Source of the DNA: an uncultured Clostridia bacterium
GTDB taxonomy: Bacteria; Bacillota_A; Clostridia; TANB77; CAG-508
DNA: 64,000 nt
Assembly: GCA_947624715.1 (NCBI GenBank)
Contig: CANQLO010000001.1
Coordinates: forward strand, 1 to 64,000
Direction: 5' to 3'
Shown: in pieces, positions 54,629-63,548 of the stretch
Layout: each line of letters starts with the position of its first letter
Position numbering within the stretch: the first letter of the stretch is position 1
Notes under the pieces: model-generated
Told to the model about the DNA's origin: nothing
Seen by the model: the letters and a program-made list of their open reading frames with translations, nothing else
The model's database searches: none
Made by a program: the position numbers and the translations under genes

Positions 54629-55630
54629 ATGACATTTTTAAAAAATTATAAGAAAAGAATATTATTTAGCTCATTAGCAGTAGCACTTTCAGTTATTATA
54701 ACTGTAAATCATACATTTAAATCCGTACAAGTGTCTACCAATCAAAATATTCCTTATATATGGAAAGAAATAGAAACTGAAAAGAAAGATTTCATTAAGT
54801 GGATAGATTTTAATGTTTGCTTTGACGCCTTAGATGCAGCCTACAGACTCGATGTTAATTCATATGAAACTGATTATCATTACAACTGGATTGAACTACT
54901 AGCTTTGCTTGCATGCAAGTATGGCAATGATTTTGGCAAGTATAGCAAAAAAGACTTAGACTCATTTGCAAAACAAATAAAAGAAGCTGGAGGAGTATCA
55001 AGTGTTGCCAAAAATATGAAATACTATGATTATTATTATGAAGCATATTCTGCTATTTTATGTGAATTCCTAGGTGTTCGTGATGATGGAACCTACGGAA
55101 TGAAAGTTTTCCTTCCTATTGCAAATAAATATTCTTTTTCACATTATAAAGATTTTGGTTCTTCTAGATCTTATGGCTTTAGTAGAACACATTTAGGAAA
55201 TGATTTAATAGGAAGCATTGGTACACCTATAATTGCTGTCGAAACAGGAACTATATTTCATATCGGTTGGAACCAATATGGTGGTTGGAGACTTGGTATA
55301 CGAAGTTTAGATGGTAAAAGATATTACTACTATGCTCATTTAAGAAAAAATCATCCCTATGTTCCTGGATTGGAAGAAGGAATGATCATAAATGCTGGTG
55401 ATGTTATTGGTTATCTTGGTATGACAGGATATAGCATAAAAGAAAATGTAAATAATATAAATGTTCCTCACTTACATTTTGGTATGCAAGTTATTTTTGA
55501 TGAATCACAAGTTGATAGTAGCAAAGAAATCTGGATAGATGTTTACAATATTGTTGAGTTTCTTAAAAAGAACCGTTCTAGTGTGTATATGAGTAATAAT
55601 GAAACTAAGGATTATTCTAGAGTTAAGTAA
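54629..55630 (+). CDS. M23-family metallopeptidase
   Basis: 333 residues. N-terminal membrane anchor (about 11-28), a helical domain of unknown type (35-155), then the LytM/M23 domain. Zinc ligands are in RTHLGNDLIG (His, Asp, about residue 187) and VPHLHFGMQV (about 281). AVETGTIFHIGWN and GDVIGYLGMTG are also typical. It cleaves peptidoglycan cross-links outside the cell. The helical N-terminal half with M23 recalls sporulation SpoIIQ-like architecture only loosely. Confidence 0.85.
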   Translation: MTFLKNYKKRILFSSLAVALSVIITVNHTFKSVQVSTNQNIPYIWKEIETEKKDFIKWIDFNVCFDALDAAYRLDVNSYETDYHYNWIELLALLACKYGNDFGKYSKKDLDSFAKQIKEAGGVSSVAKNMKYYDYYYEAYSAILCEFLGVRDDGTYGMKVFLPIANKYSFSHYKDFGSSRSYGFSRTHLGNDLIGSIGTPIIAVETGTIFHIGWNQYGGWRLGIRSLDGKRYYYYAHLRKNHPYVPGLEEGMIINAGDVIGYLGMTGYSIKENVNNINVPHLHFGMQVIFDESQVDSSKEIWIDVYNIVEFLKKNRSSVYMSNNETKDYSRVK

Positions 55631-55778
55631 TTTTAACACAAATTGTGTTCCAAATTTTAAAATATTATATTTTAATAAAAATAACTATTAACTTTTTCTC
55701 TTTTTGTACTGAATAATAGTGTATACTTTTTTTCAAATGTACAAACTGCATTATAATAAAATTTATTATGAAAAAATT

Positions 55779-55890
55779 TAAAAAAGTTTAGTATAGTAAA
55801 CAAAAATGTTGACAAAATAAAAAAAGTTTAGTGTAGTAAACAAAAGTGTTGATAAAACAAAAAAAGTACAATGTACTATAATAAAATGAA
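55779..55890. repeat. Tandem repeat with operator-like palindromes
   Basis: AAAAAAGTTTAGTATAGTAAAC and AAAAAAGTTTAGTGTAGTAAAC-like units, each followed by AAAATGTTGACAAAAT or similar. A third unit has AGTACAATGTACTATAAT. Every unit has a central palindrome and two have a -35-like TTGACA or TTGATA. Confidence 0.65.
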
Positions 55891-55948
55891 CATAAATCTG
55901 CATAATTTTATCTTGGTAACAAAGGTAGCTGGCAAATTATTTATTTAT

Positions 55949-55981
55949 GTCAAAAATCTCCGTTCCCATTGACATTGACAA
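55949..55981. repeat. REP-like palindrome
   Basis: Plus strand TGTCAAAAATCTCCGTTCCC then ATTGACATTGACA. Outer arms TGTCAA and TTGACA pair. Same family as the clusters at 8863 and 63509. Confidence 0.65.
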
Positions 55982-56006
55982 AATATTTATAAAATAAATT
56001 ATCATA

Positions 56007-56732
56007 CTAGAAATTCCACTTTCCTTTTTCAATTTTTATGATTGATGCATTTTCTGGTAAATCATAATTGTCATAGAATTCTGGTGGTAAATTTAAAAAA
56101 TTCATTAACAAAATTCTATTTATACAACCGTGTCCAAATATAAAAATGTTTTCTACACTATTGTGTTCTACGTATTCTTTAATAAAAAATAAAATAGAAT
56201 TTGATCTATCATAAACTTCTGCTGGAGATTCTCCTAAATACTGCTGTCTAAAAAATTTTAATGAATTTCTTGTATATTCTGCATATTCTCTTCCATATGT
56301 ATTTAATTTTTTTTGATGATTTATAAAATCGAAGGCACCAAAAGATTGCTCTCTTAATGAATTTAAAACAAAGATATTTTTCATATCTAGCTTTAATTCT
56401 TTATTTGCTATCTCAAAAGTGCTTCTTGATCTTTCATATGGTGAAACTAATACCAAAATTTTTGATTTATCTATTTTTTTATCTTCAATTATTTTATTTA
56501 ATTTTTTTCCTACTTCTTTAGCTTGGTCTTCTCCATTTTTTGTAAGTTTTATTCTTATATCATCAATTCTTTCTTCTGGTTTTACATCTATTTGTGTATC
56601 TATTACCTTCTTTTGCAATATATTTCCTTCAGATTCTCCATGCCTTATAAGAAATATATCTAACTTTTTTATAAAATTATAAGGTGTTTCTATACTTTTT
56701 AAATTTTTTATATCATTATATCTATAATACAT
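56007..56732 (-). CDS. Histidine phosphatase-family protein
   Basis: 241 residues. The catalytic LIRHGESEGN is at about 32-41, SPYERSRSTFEIA holds the second Arg, REQSFGAFDF the Glu and FIFGHGCINRI the second His. Phosphoglycerate-mutase-like fold; the substrate is unknown. AGGAGA precedes ATG 56732. It follows a PfkB-like kinase fragment that ends 1 bp before it, so the pair may once have been a sugar-phosphate module. Confidence 0.85.
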   Translation of the reverse strand: MYYRYNDIKNLKSIETPYNFIKKLDIFLIRHGESEGNILQKKVIDTQIDVKPEERIDDIRIKLTKNGEDQAKEVGKKLNKIIEDKKIDKSKILVLVSPYERSRSTFEIANKELKLDMKNIFVLNSLREQSFGAFDFINHQKKLNTYGREYAEYTRNSLKFFRQQYLGESPAEVYDRSNSILFFIKEYVEHNSVENIFIFGHGCINRILLMNFLNLPPEFYDNYDLPENASIIKIEKGKWNF

Positions 56733-56951
56733 TTAATTTCTCCTAAATTTTTTATAATCATATTCTGTGTTTACTCCGCACCGACTTAATGATTTACAAA
56801 TCATGTCTCCTACATTTGAATCATTGCAATATGAAAAAGTAACACATTCATTTCCCATACTTGCCAAGTTTGCTAAATCATTAAATTTTGACCTTCCTCC
56901 GTCAACTTTTGTCAATACAGAATCTGTATAATAATAATCAGCAACTGTAAC
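56733..56951 (-). pseudogene. N-terminal fragment of a PfkB-family carbohydrate kinase
   Basis: The frame YEVTVADYYYTDSVLTK, then VDGGRSKFNDLANLASMGN and DSNVGDMICKSLSRCGVNTE matches the sugar-binding start of ribokinase/PfkB enzymes, then ends after FRRN. About 240 residues including the ATP site are missing. No start codon with a ribosome site fits this frame (ATG at 56951 is in another frame). It holds the one in-frame CGG that is not linked to a frame break. Confidence 0.5.
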
Positions 56952-56958
56952 TTCATAA

Positions 56959-57732
56959 TTATATTATATTAAATATGTCTTTTGCATTTTGATATGTTGC
57001 TTTTGCTACTTCCTCTAGACTTATCTTTCTTAAATCTGCAATTTTTTGTGCAGTATGTTTGACATTTCTAGGATCGTTTCTTGTTCCTCTTACCGGTTCT
57101 GGTGCTAGATATGGGCTGTCTGTTTCAATTAACATTCTGTCTAGTGGTATCAGATTTGCTATTTCTTCTGCGTTTTTTGAGTTTTTAAAAGTAATTGGAC
57201 CTGCTATTGATATATAAAATTCTAATTTTAATCCTTCTTTTATAAGTTCTCTATTAAATGGACAACAGTGAAATACTCCTCTTTTATTTACAGGATTTTT
57301 CTTTAATATTTCAATTGTATCCATTACCGCTTCTCTTGTATGAATTACTACTGGAAGATTATATTTATTAGCTATTTCAATTTGTTTTACAAATGCTTCT
57401 TTTTGCCACGCCTTATTTGTATCATAATGATAGTCTAGTCCAATCTCTCCAATTGCTACTATTTTGGAGTTTTTTTCTTTTTGCAAAATCTTTTCTATTT
57501 CATCCACATCTTTAGCCCAATCTGTGGATAAATCATTTGGTGATATTCCAACTGTAGAGTATATAAAATCATATTCTTTTGAAAGTTCAATTGCTTTTAT
57601 AGAACTTTGCAAATTATAACCACAACACACAAATTTAGTAATACCTGAATTATATATTTCAGGTATTACTTCTTCTCTGTCTATATCAAATTTTTCATCA
57701 TTTAGATGTGCGTGTGAATCAAAAAATTCCAA
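56959..57732 (-). CDS. tatD: TatD-family metal-dependent hydrolase
   Basis: 257 residues. FDSHAHLNDEKF (metal His pair), AIGEIGLDYHYDTN (Glu), PVVIHTREA (His) and LIETDSPYLAPEPVRG (Asp) are all in place. TatD proteins are 3'-5' DNases. It follows acpS by 9 bp and runs into the PfkB fragment. Confidence 0.92.
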   Translation of the reverse strand: MEFFDSHAHLNDEKFDIDREEVIPEIYNSGITKFVCCGYNLQSSIKAIELSKEYDFIYSTVGISPNDLSTDWAKDVDEIEKILQKEKNSKIVAIGEIGLDYHYDTNKAWQKEAFVKQIEIANKYNLPVVIHTREAVMDTIEILKKNPVNKRGVFHCCPFNRELIKEGLKLEFYISIAGPITFKNSKNAEEIANLIPLDRMLIETDSPYLAPEPVRGTRNDPRNVKHTAQKIADLRKISLEEVAKATYQNAKDIFNII

Positions 57733-57741
57733 ACTTCCCTC

Positions 57742-58110
57742 CTAGTTATCCATAACAATTACAACATTGGCATTTGCATATTCTTTAAGATGTGATAAAC
57801 TTACATCTATATTTGTACATTTTATATTTAAATCTATTAGATTAACATATGGTCTTCCATTTTCATCATTTAATATCTCTACATTCTTCCAAGATATTGA
57901 ATATTTATCTTCTAAATATTTCGATATAGCCTTAAATACCGCTTCTTTTCCCGCAAATCTAGCAGCATAGTGTTGATACTTAGATGCCTTTTTACTTTCA
58001 CAATATTCAATCTCTTTCTCAGTAAAAACAGTTCTTGCAAAGTTATTATTTTCAAATGCTTTTTCTATTCTTTTCACTTCAATTATGTCTGTTCCAACTG
58101 TTACCTTCAT
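57742..58110 (-). CDS. acpS: Holo-[acyl-carrier-protein] synthase
   Basis: 122 residues. VGTDIIEVKRIEKAF with the metal Asp at the start, and YAARFAGKEAVFKAI with the catalytic Glu and Lys. It transfers phosphopantetheine to apo-ACP. AGAAAGGA lies upstream; first gene before tatD. Confidence 0.95.
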   Translation of the reverse strand: MKVTVGTDIIEVKRIEKAFENNNFARTVFTEKEIEYCESKKASKYQHYAARFAGKEAVFKAISKYLEDKYSISWKNVEILNDENGRPYVNLIDLNIKCTNIDVSLSHLKEYANANVVIVMDN

Positions 58111-58225
58111 TATACATTCCTTTCTCGATTTACTAGATTTTTTTCTAATCTTAAAGTTCTATGAAAGTTAAATTCAATTTATCTATAAGAATTAAATTTA
58201 GTTAGAACTAAGCTATGTAAAATCT

Positions 58226-59011
58226 TTAAAGACTGCCAAGCCAATTGCCTAAGTTTATAATTCCTATTATTATAAATACTATTAAAAGTATTATTGCGAA
58301 TCTATTATATATAATCTTTTCATTAAGCTTATTATTTTTGTATAGTAAATCAAATTGATTTTCCACTGCTATGTATTTCTTGTCTAAGTCAAGTTTGTCT
58401 TTTAATGTTTCGCAAAACTTGTCTTTATCTGTTTCTGTTACTCCATAGACTTTCTGTGTAAAGTCTACAAAGCTGTTTCTTGCTCTATCAAATAAATTCT
58501 GATTTTGTAATTCTTTGTTTATTTTATTTATATATATTAGTTTATATAATTGTAATACATACGCATACAAGTGTTCTTCTTTACTATCTTTTATTTCATA
58601 GGCATCTTCTGATCTTAAATTTATAACTTCCATTTCTTGAGTATCTTCATATTTGGTTAGTTTATCTACTATTTTTTTATCATCAGTGATTGCAAAACAT
58701 ATTCCTATATTAAAACAAATTACTATATTCTTTTCTTTTTCAAATATGTTACAAGGATATGTACTACAAATTGCCGCTTTTAAGTCATTATTCATTTTAT
58801 TGTATTCTTCAATTGTATCTTTTTGATTCATATCAAATGACCAAAATAAATACTCTCTAACACTTGGCAAAAAATAATCGTAAATTGCTTTATTTTTTTT
58901 TCTATCAAATATTTTAAGCTTATATTTATCTTCTATAAGCAGTTCATAATATCCTGCCATCCTTTTCTCATCAATTAAATATGGATAAATCTTTATTTTC
59001 TTCTGTTCCAT
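58226..59011 (-). CDS. Tail-anchored protein of unknown function
   Basis: 261 residues, soluble alpha/beta N-terminal part (YPYLIDEKRMAGYYELLIED) and one C-terminal membrane helix (about 238-258) ending NLGNWLGSL, so the bulk is cytoplasmic. No known motif. About 55 bp downstream of the WG-repeat gene on the same strand and possibly co-transcribed. Confidence 0.5.
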   Translation of the reverse strand: MEQKKIKIYPYLIDEKRMAGYYELLIEDKYKLKIFDRKKNKAIYDYFLPSVREYLFWSFDMNQKDTIEEYNKMNNDLKAAICSTYPCNIFEKEKNIVICFNIGICFAITDDKKIVDKLTKYEDTQEMEVINLRSEDAYEIKDSKEEHLYAYVLQLYKLIYINKINKELQNQNLFDRARNSFVDFTQKVYGVTETDKDKFCETLKDKLDLDKKYIAVENQFDLLYKNNKLNEKIIYNRFAIILLIVFIIIGIINLGNWLGSL

Positions 59012-59065
59012 TTTTATAGCTATGTTAGTATTATAACTAACATTCCTCCCTTCTTATTAAAACTA

Positions 59066-60589
59066 TTATTCCATTGTATCTGTATAATAATTTGCATTTA
59101 AGTCAGGTGCAAGATGCCATTTATTTATAAAACTTATAACTGTATTTTGACTGAATTCATATTGAGTATCTACTATCAATTTTCCAGATGAATCTATTGC
59201 TCCCCACTTTCCATCTTTTTTAACAGCTGAAAAGCCATAGTCATTTTGTTCTGTTGCGTCATCGTATATATAATCAACTACTACTATTCCATTCTTATCA
59301 ACATATCCATATTTGTCGTTATATTTAGATAAGAATAATGTATTGCTTGATAATACGTCTTTTACATCTTTTTCTTCAAGTTTAAAATTGTAATATTTAT
59401 ACTCACCATTATTTCTAACTTTAACATATCCTAGTCTTGAGTTTATCTCAGATAGAATTCCAGATGCTTTCACTAAAAAAGTTGTATCTAGCAAGTCTGT
59501 CTCACCGTCACTTCTTTGAGCTTCTATAAATCCCTCTTGATTTGAGTATGAAATATAACTATAATTGAAGTCTACTTTTGTAGTACCGTCTATATTTATT
59601 ATTCCGTATTTATTATCTTTTTCTGCAATATAATTTCCATCAAATGCGAATTTTAAATATTGATATTCTGTAGATAATATGCTTTCTCCTGTTGATGAAA
59701 TAACTCCATAATTTCCATTAGATTTTATAGTAATATTACTATTATCAATACTTACTGCTTCACTAAATGCATTTTTTACTTTAACATTTCCATCATTTCC
59801 TACTACTTCTATGTCTCCATTTTCTTTTACAACATACATATCACTACCGTATATGTTCATTATTTCTGAATATTTGCATTCTAATATTTGTTTTCTGTTA
59901 TAATTGATTAGTCCATATTGGTTGTTTTCATTTTTTACAATATATCCGTCTTCATATCTATCTGTTAACGCTTCTATTTCAGTATAAAGATTATCAATAA
60001 TTATGCTACCGCTATTATCTACCAATCCTTTCTTTCCATCTTTTTCTGTTACAAAACTTTTACTTACATTTGCAAGAGGACTTATTGATGTATATTCGGG
60101 TGCTAATAATTCTTTTCCACTAAAATTTATTAAGCCATAATTTCCATTTCTTTGTACTTTTAATACATTTGTATCATAAAATACATTTCCTTGACTGTCT
60201 ACATTTTGCATTGCTTCAACTTGGTCATATGATGCAAATAATCTATTTGACTTATCATCTATTGCATAAGATGTATATGTTCCGTTTTCTAAATTTACAT
60301 TTTCTTGACATATGAATATTGCTTTAGTAGGGTCTGGTATGACAATCATATCATCGTATTTTGCGTCAATTACTATATCTCCTTTTGAATTGATTACTCC
60401 CCATTTATCATTTGTCTCTACTACTAAATATGAATTTGCTACATTCTTACTTTCAACTCTAGAACGCATACTTGGAAACTTTATCATTAGCACAATTACC
60501 ATTATAAGTACGACAAATGCAAAAGCAACAGCTATAACTTTCTTCATATTAAGTTTTCTGCCACCATCATATCTTTTTCCTCTACTCAT
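59066..60589 (-). CDS. Membrane-anchored WG-repeat protein
   Basis: 507 residues. One N-terminal membrane helix (about 17-37), then about ten WG-type repeats of 40-50 residues (KWGVINSKGDIVIDAKYDD, NYGLINFSGKELLAPEY, KYGYVDKNGIVVVDYIYDD, KWGAIDSSGKLIV). The repeats form an extracytoplasmic beta-structure and the function is unknown. The only good ribosome site (60636-60627) is separated from ATG 60589 by a 10 bp stem-loop, which would bring it to 8 nt. ATG 60547 (MKKVIAVAFAF) is the alternative start. Confidence 0.75.
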   Translation of the reverse strand: MSRGKRYDGGRKLNMKKVIAVAFAFVVLIMVIVLMIKFPSMRSRVESKNVANSYLVVETNDKWGVINSKGDIVIDAKYDDMIVIPDPTKAIFICQENVNLENGTYTSYAIDDKSNRLFASYDQVEAMQNVDSQGNVFYDTNVLKVQRNGNYGLINFSGKELLAPEYTSISPLANVSKSFVTEKDGKKGLVDNSGSIIIDNLYTEIEALTDRYEDGYIVKNENNQYGLINYNRKQILECKYSEIMNIYGSDMYVVKENGDIEVVGNDGNVKVKNAFSEAVSIDNSNITIKSNGNYGVISSTGESILSTEYQYLKFAFDGNYIAEKDNKYGIINIDGTTKVDFNYSYISYSNQEGFIEAQRSDGETDLLDTTFLVKASGILSEINSRLGYVKVRNNGEYKYYNFKLEEKDVKDVLSSNTLFLSKYNDKYGYVDKNGIVVVDYIYDDATEQNDYGFSAVKKDGKWGAIDSSGKLIVDTQYEFSQNTVISFINKWHLAPDLNANYYTDTME

Positions 60590-60636
60590 ATTTTACTTAT
60601 AGTATAAAAAGCTTGATATACTATAATCTCCTTTCT
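60590..60636 (-). promoter_or_regulatory. Ribosome site and start codon bridged by a stem-loop
   Basis: AGAAAGGAGA (60636-60627), then a perfect 10 bp stem TTATAGTATA / TATACTATAA (60626-60617, 60606-60597) with loop TCAAGCTTTT, then GTAAAAT and ATG. Confidence 0.6.
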
Positions 60637-60694
60637 TAATTTAAAATCAATTATAATATATCAAGTTTTAACAATTTTTTCAATAGTTATATTT

Positions 60695-60810
60695 AAATAA
60701 ATATAGTTATTTTCGAAAAAGCCTTGGCCGCTACCAAGCGTAGCGCGAATGGAGCGCAACCTTTAGGTTGCTAGCGACAACAAGGCTTGAGAAAATAACT
60801 ATATTTATTT
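60695..60810. repeat. Structured intergenic repeat, copy 4 of 4
   Basis: Arms AAATAAATATAGTTATTTTC and GAAAATAACTATATTTATTT. Inner parts CTTGGCCGCTACCAAG, GCGTAGCGCGAATGGAGC, GCAACCTTTAGGTTGC and GCGACAACAAGGC. Located between spoIIE and the WG gene. Confidence 0.8.
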
Positions 60811-60825
60811 AATTAACATTTAATA

Positions 60826-63264
60826 TCATTTCTTTATAATTTTAATAACAACTACACTCATATCATCTTTTGGTTTTCCAACACAATTGTCAATAGCTTC
60901 TTTTAGGATAATGTTAGCTATTCTTTCTGGAATATCTGTCTGTATATCTTCTAATAAATATTTAAGCCATAAATCTCTATTTGCATATTCCATACTTGAA
61001 TCTATTATCCCATCACTACACATTATTATAATATCGCCATTTTCTAAATCCTTATCATATGTATCTACATTTATTTCATTCATTATTCCAGTTGGAAGTG
61101 AGTTTGATTTTATTAAACTTACATTTCTATTTCTTTTTACATATGTAGGACATGCTCCGCTTTTAACAAATTGTATATTTCCTGCAAATAAATCTAATAT
61201 ACTTATATCTAATGTTGCATAACTATCTTCTCTATTAGCAGTTAAAATGGCAGAGTTTATTAATTTTATTGAAGTATCTTTTTCAAATCCTGAACTTAAT
61301 AGTCTTTCTAACATACTTACAGCAATTTTACTATTTTTTTCTGCTGTTTTTCCTGTACCCATTCCATCACTTATTGTAAATAAGTATTTGCCATCTCCAA
61401 GTCGTACATTTGATACTATATCTCCTGATACTGTTTCTCCATCCTTTTTTATTTTAGCAACACCAGTTTGAATTAAATATTTGTCATCTGAAAGATATGT
61501 ATATAAACAAGTATCTCTATTTAGCCTTATTCCACATTTTTGGTCTTGTACAGTTAGTTTTTCTCCTAATACAGTTGAGATTCCTTTAGAAATTTGCTTT
61601 ATTGGACATATTCTTCCATTAACATCATTACATACATCTGTATAAGCATTTATAATAAATCTTCCAGTATTTTCTTTTCTTATCTTTAAATCTTTAATTT
61701 CAATACTTTTTTCTTTTAAAATTTTTATTATTTTTTCTTTTTGCACTTTAAACTCATCACTATCTGAGTCTGTCATTTCATCTGTAATGTTTTCAATTGC
61801 CGTTTTAACAGTTTTTAATTGGTCAGACATATTTCTATTTGCCTCATCTAATTTTTTCTGCCAAACTAGATTTACTTTACAAATTCGGTATGCTGAATTT
61901 ATAGCTTTTATCATATCTCTTATTTCTTTTTCTTCTACTTCATTTGCATCTTTATCATCTGAACTCATTAAATATGTATTATTTTTAGCAAATATGCTTA
62001 TTATAGCATTTTGTGTTAGTATTCCGTTTTCTATTAAATTGTCAAATATATCTTTTAATATACATCCATCATCATTATATATATCATCATATAAAAGGTT
62101 GTCTTCCATTCCTTCTAATGATTTCATTACTTCTTCTTCAAATGCTTCTTCATTTTTTTCATATAATTCATCTTGTTTATAGTTATCTGCTATTTCTGAA
62201 ATAGTTTTTGATATACTATTAAGCTTGAGTAAAGCTTCATCATTTCCTTCTAATACTTTTCCTGCTTCTGGCAATAATTTAGTTTGTGAAATTATTTTGT
62301 CAATATTAATTTTTGTATTTTTTGGCATTGCTAAAAGTCCAATTGAAGCAATTAAAATTTCTTGGAACATTATAATATTGCTTGTTCCTCCATTAGAGCT
62401 ATATGCTATTAGAACATTACCAAGAATAAACCCTACTATTACACCTATTTTTCCAAATCTATTTAGTAATCCTGCTAACATTCCAGATATTGCATATGCT
62501 GCTATTAGTGCGGTATTTCCGTCTCCTATTATTCCTAAAACAATTCCTATTGTTGTTCCGCTAATTCCACCTACTAATATTCCATTTCTCCACCCTAGAA
62601 CTAGAACAATAAATATACACAAAATATTTCTTAATGAAAATGAAAATACTTGAACATTACTTAAAGAAATTGTAGCTATTGATATAAGTAGACTTGCTCC
62701 TATAACTTCTTCTATTGAAAATGCTTTTTTTATTCCATATTTGTTTACTACATCTAACGAATTTACAAATATTTTATAAAATATATAACTTGAAACACTT
62801 GTTGTTATAGCAACTAACAAATCATAGAAGTAAAATCCCTTGAATACCATTGAAATAGCTTGTACCATTAAAACAGAAATAAAAAGATATACTCCTAATT
62901 TTATTTTCTCATTTTCTTCTTCATTTCTTGTTGGTTTTCTAATAAGAACCATAAGTAACATTAAAATTGATGTAAACACAAACATGAGTGTATTGCTTCC
63001 ACCAAATTTAATTGCTGTTCCTAACAAACTTGCTAAATATACCATTGCTATTGGAATTCCATTGCTGATAGTTGCTGCAAGCATTGCTAGTCCAAATGGT
63101 GCTATAACTGTTTGATCTACCCCAAATCCAACCATAGAAATCATAAATGTTAATATGTATATAATTATTTTTTGAATACTAAAGATATTTGATAATGCTT
63201 CTTTTACATTTATATTTATCTGCTCATCTTTTTCTTCATAACTTCTTGAAATATTTTGTAACAT
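60826..63264 (-). CDS. spoIIE: Stage II sporulation protein E (SpoIIE)
   Basis: 812 residues. About ten membrane helices (35-330), a cytoplasmic linker with coiled regions (340-590) and a PP2C phosphatase domain (600-812) with SDGMGTGKTAEKNSKIA and MCSDGIIDSSM metal residues. It dephosphorylates SpoIIAA in the forespore to activate sigma F and takes part in polar septation. ATG 63264 lies behind GAGGTGG; GTG 63273 is inside it. Confidence 0.93.
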   Translation of the reverse strand: MLQNISRSYEEKDEQININVKEALSNIFSIQKIIIYILTFMISMVGFGVDQTVIAPFGLAMLAATISNGIPIAMVYLASLLGTAIKFGGSNTLMFVFTSILMLLMVLIRKPTRNEEENEKIKLGVYLFISVLMVQAISMVFKGFYFYDLLVAITTSVSSYIFYKIFVNSLDVVNKYGIKKAFSIEEVIGASLLISIATISLSNVQVFSFSLRNILCIFIVLVLGWRNGILVGGISGTTIGIVLGIIGDGNTALIAAYAISGMLAGLLNRFGKIGVIVGFILGNVLIAYSSNGGTSNIIMFQEILIASIGLLAMPKNTKINIDKIISQTKLLPEAGKVLEGNDEALLKLNSISKTISEIADNYKQDELYEKNEEAFEEEVMKSLEGMEDNLLYDDIYNDDGCILKDIFDNLIENGILTQNAIISIFAKNNTYLMSSDDKDANEVEEKEIRDMIKAINSAYRICKVNLVWQKKLDEANRNMSDQLKTVKTAIENITDEMTDSDSDEFKVQKEKIIKILKEKSIEIKDLKIRKENTGRFIINAYTDVCNDVNGRICPIKQISKGISTVLGEKLTVQDQKCGIRLNRDTCLYTYLSDDKYLIQTGVAKIKKDGETVSGDIVSNVRLGDGKYLFTISDGMGTGKTAEKNSKIAVSMLERLLSSGFEKDTSIKLINSAILTANREDSYATLDISILDLFAGNIQFVKSGACPTYVKRNRNVSLIKSNSLPTGIMNEINVDTYDKDLENGDIIIMCSDGIIDSSMEYANRDLWLKYLLEDIQTDIPERIANIILKEAIDNCVGKPKDDMSVVVIKIIKK

Positions 63265-63303
63265 CCTTACCACCTCTCACTTTCTTAGTTCTTTTGTATT
63301 ATT

Positions 63304-63333
63304 TTAATACTAGCTTTAAAATTATTTTGTCAA
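63304..63333 (-). promoter_or_regulatory. Candidate spoIIE promoter with Spo0A-like box
   Basis: TTGACA (63333-63328), 18 nt spacer, TATTAA (63309-63304). The -35 is embedded in TTTTGACAAAAT, which resembles a 0A box (TGNCGAA). In Bacillus, spoIIE is Spo0A-activated. Suggestive only. Confidence 0.35.
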
Positions 63334-63450
63334 AATATAAGACTAAAACTAAAAAAGTGTTCTACATTTTGTGATATAATTTTTTCTTATTTTATATTAT
63401 ATTCATAAAAAAAACAAGATTTTATTGCAAATTGTAGAAATTTACATATA

Positions 63451-63480
63451 AAAAGGTTAGCTCATATGAACTAACCTTTT
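63451..63480. terminator. Terminator between spoIIE and the surface protein gene
   Basis: AAAAGGTTAG (63451-63460) pairs with CTAACCTTTT (63471-63480), A/T runs on both sides. Confidence 0.7.
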
Positions 63481-63506
63481 TATGATAATTACTATAATTT
63501 TAAATT

Positions 63507-63535
63507 ATGTCAATAACCTCCGTCCCCATTGACAT
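63507..63535. repeat. REP-like palindrome
   Basis: Plus strand TGTCAATAACCTCCGTCCCC then ATTGACA; outer arms TGTCAAT and ATTGACA pair. It lies between the surface-protein stop and the terminator. Confidence 0.7.
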
Positions 63536-63548
63536 TGATAATATTTTT

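Larger units (their letters stand above)
55631..56006. other. 375 bp intergenic region with tandem repeats and a REP-like palindrome
   Basis: Holds a 38-42 bp unit in about three degenerate copies (55779-55890) and one REP-like palindrome (55949-55981). No supported gene was found on either strand. Confidence 0.6.

Noticed and set aside
55888..55974. 28-codon plus-strand frame after the tandem repeats
   Set aside because: No ribosome site; TATAAT sits directly before the ATG; the frame ends inside a REP-like palindrome.
56774..56776. In-frame CGG in the PfkB fragment as another +1 site
   Set aside because: Skipping the C gives a stop within four codons, while reading Arg keeps the expected SLxxCGVNT pattern; it does not fit the other four sites.
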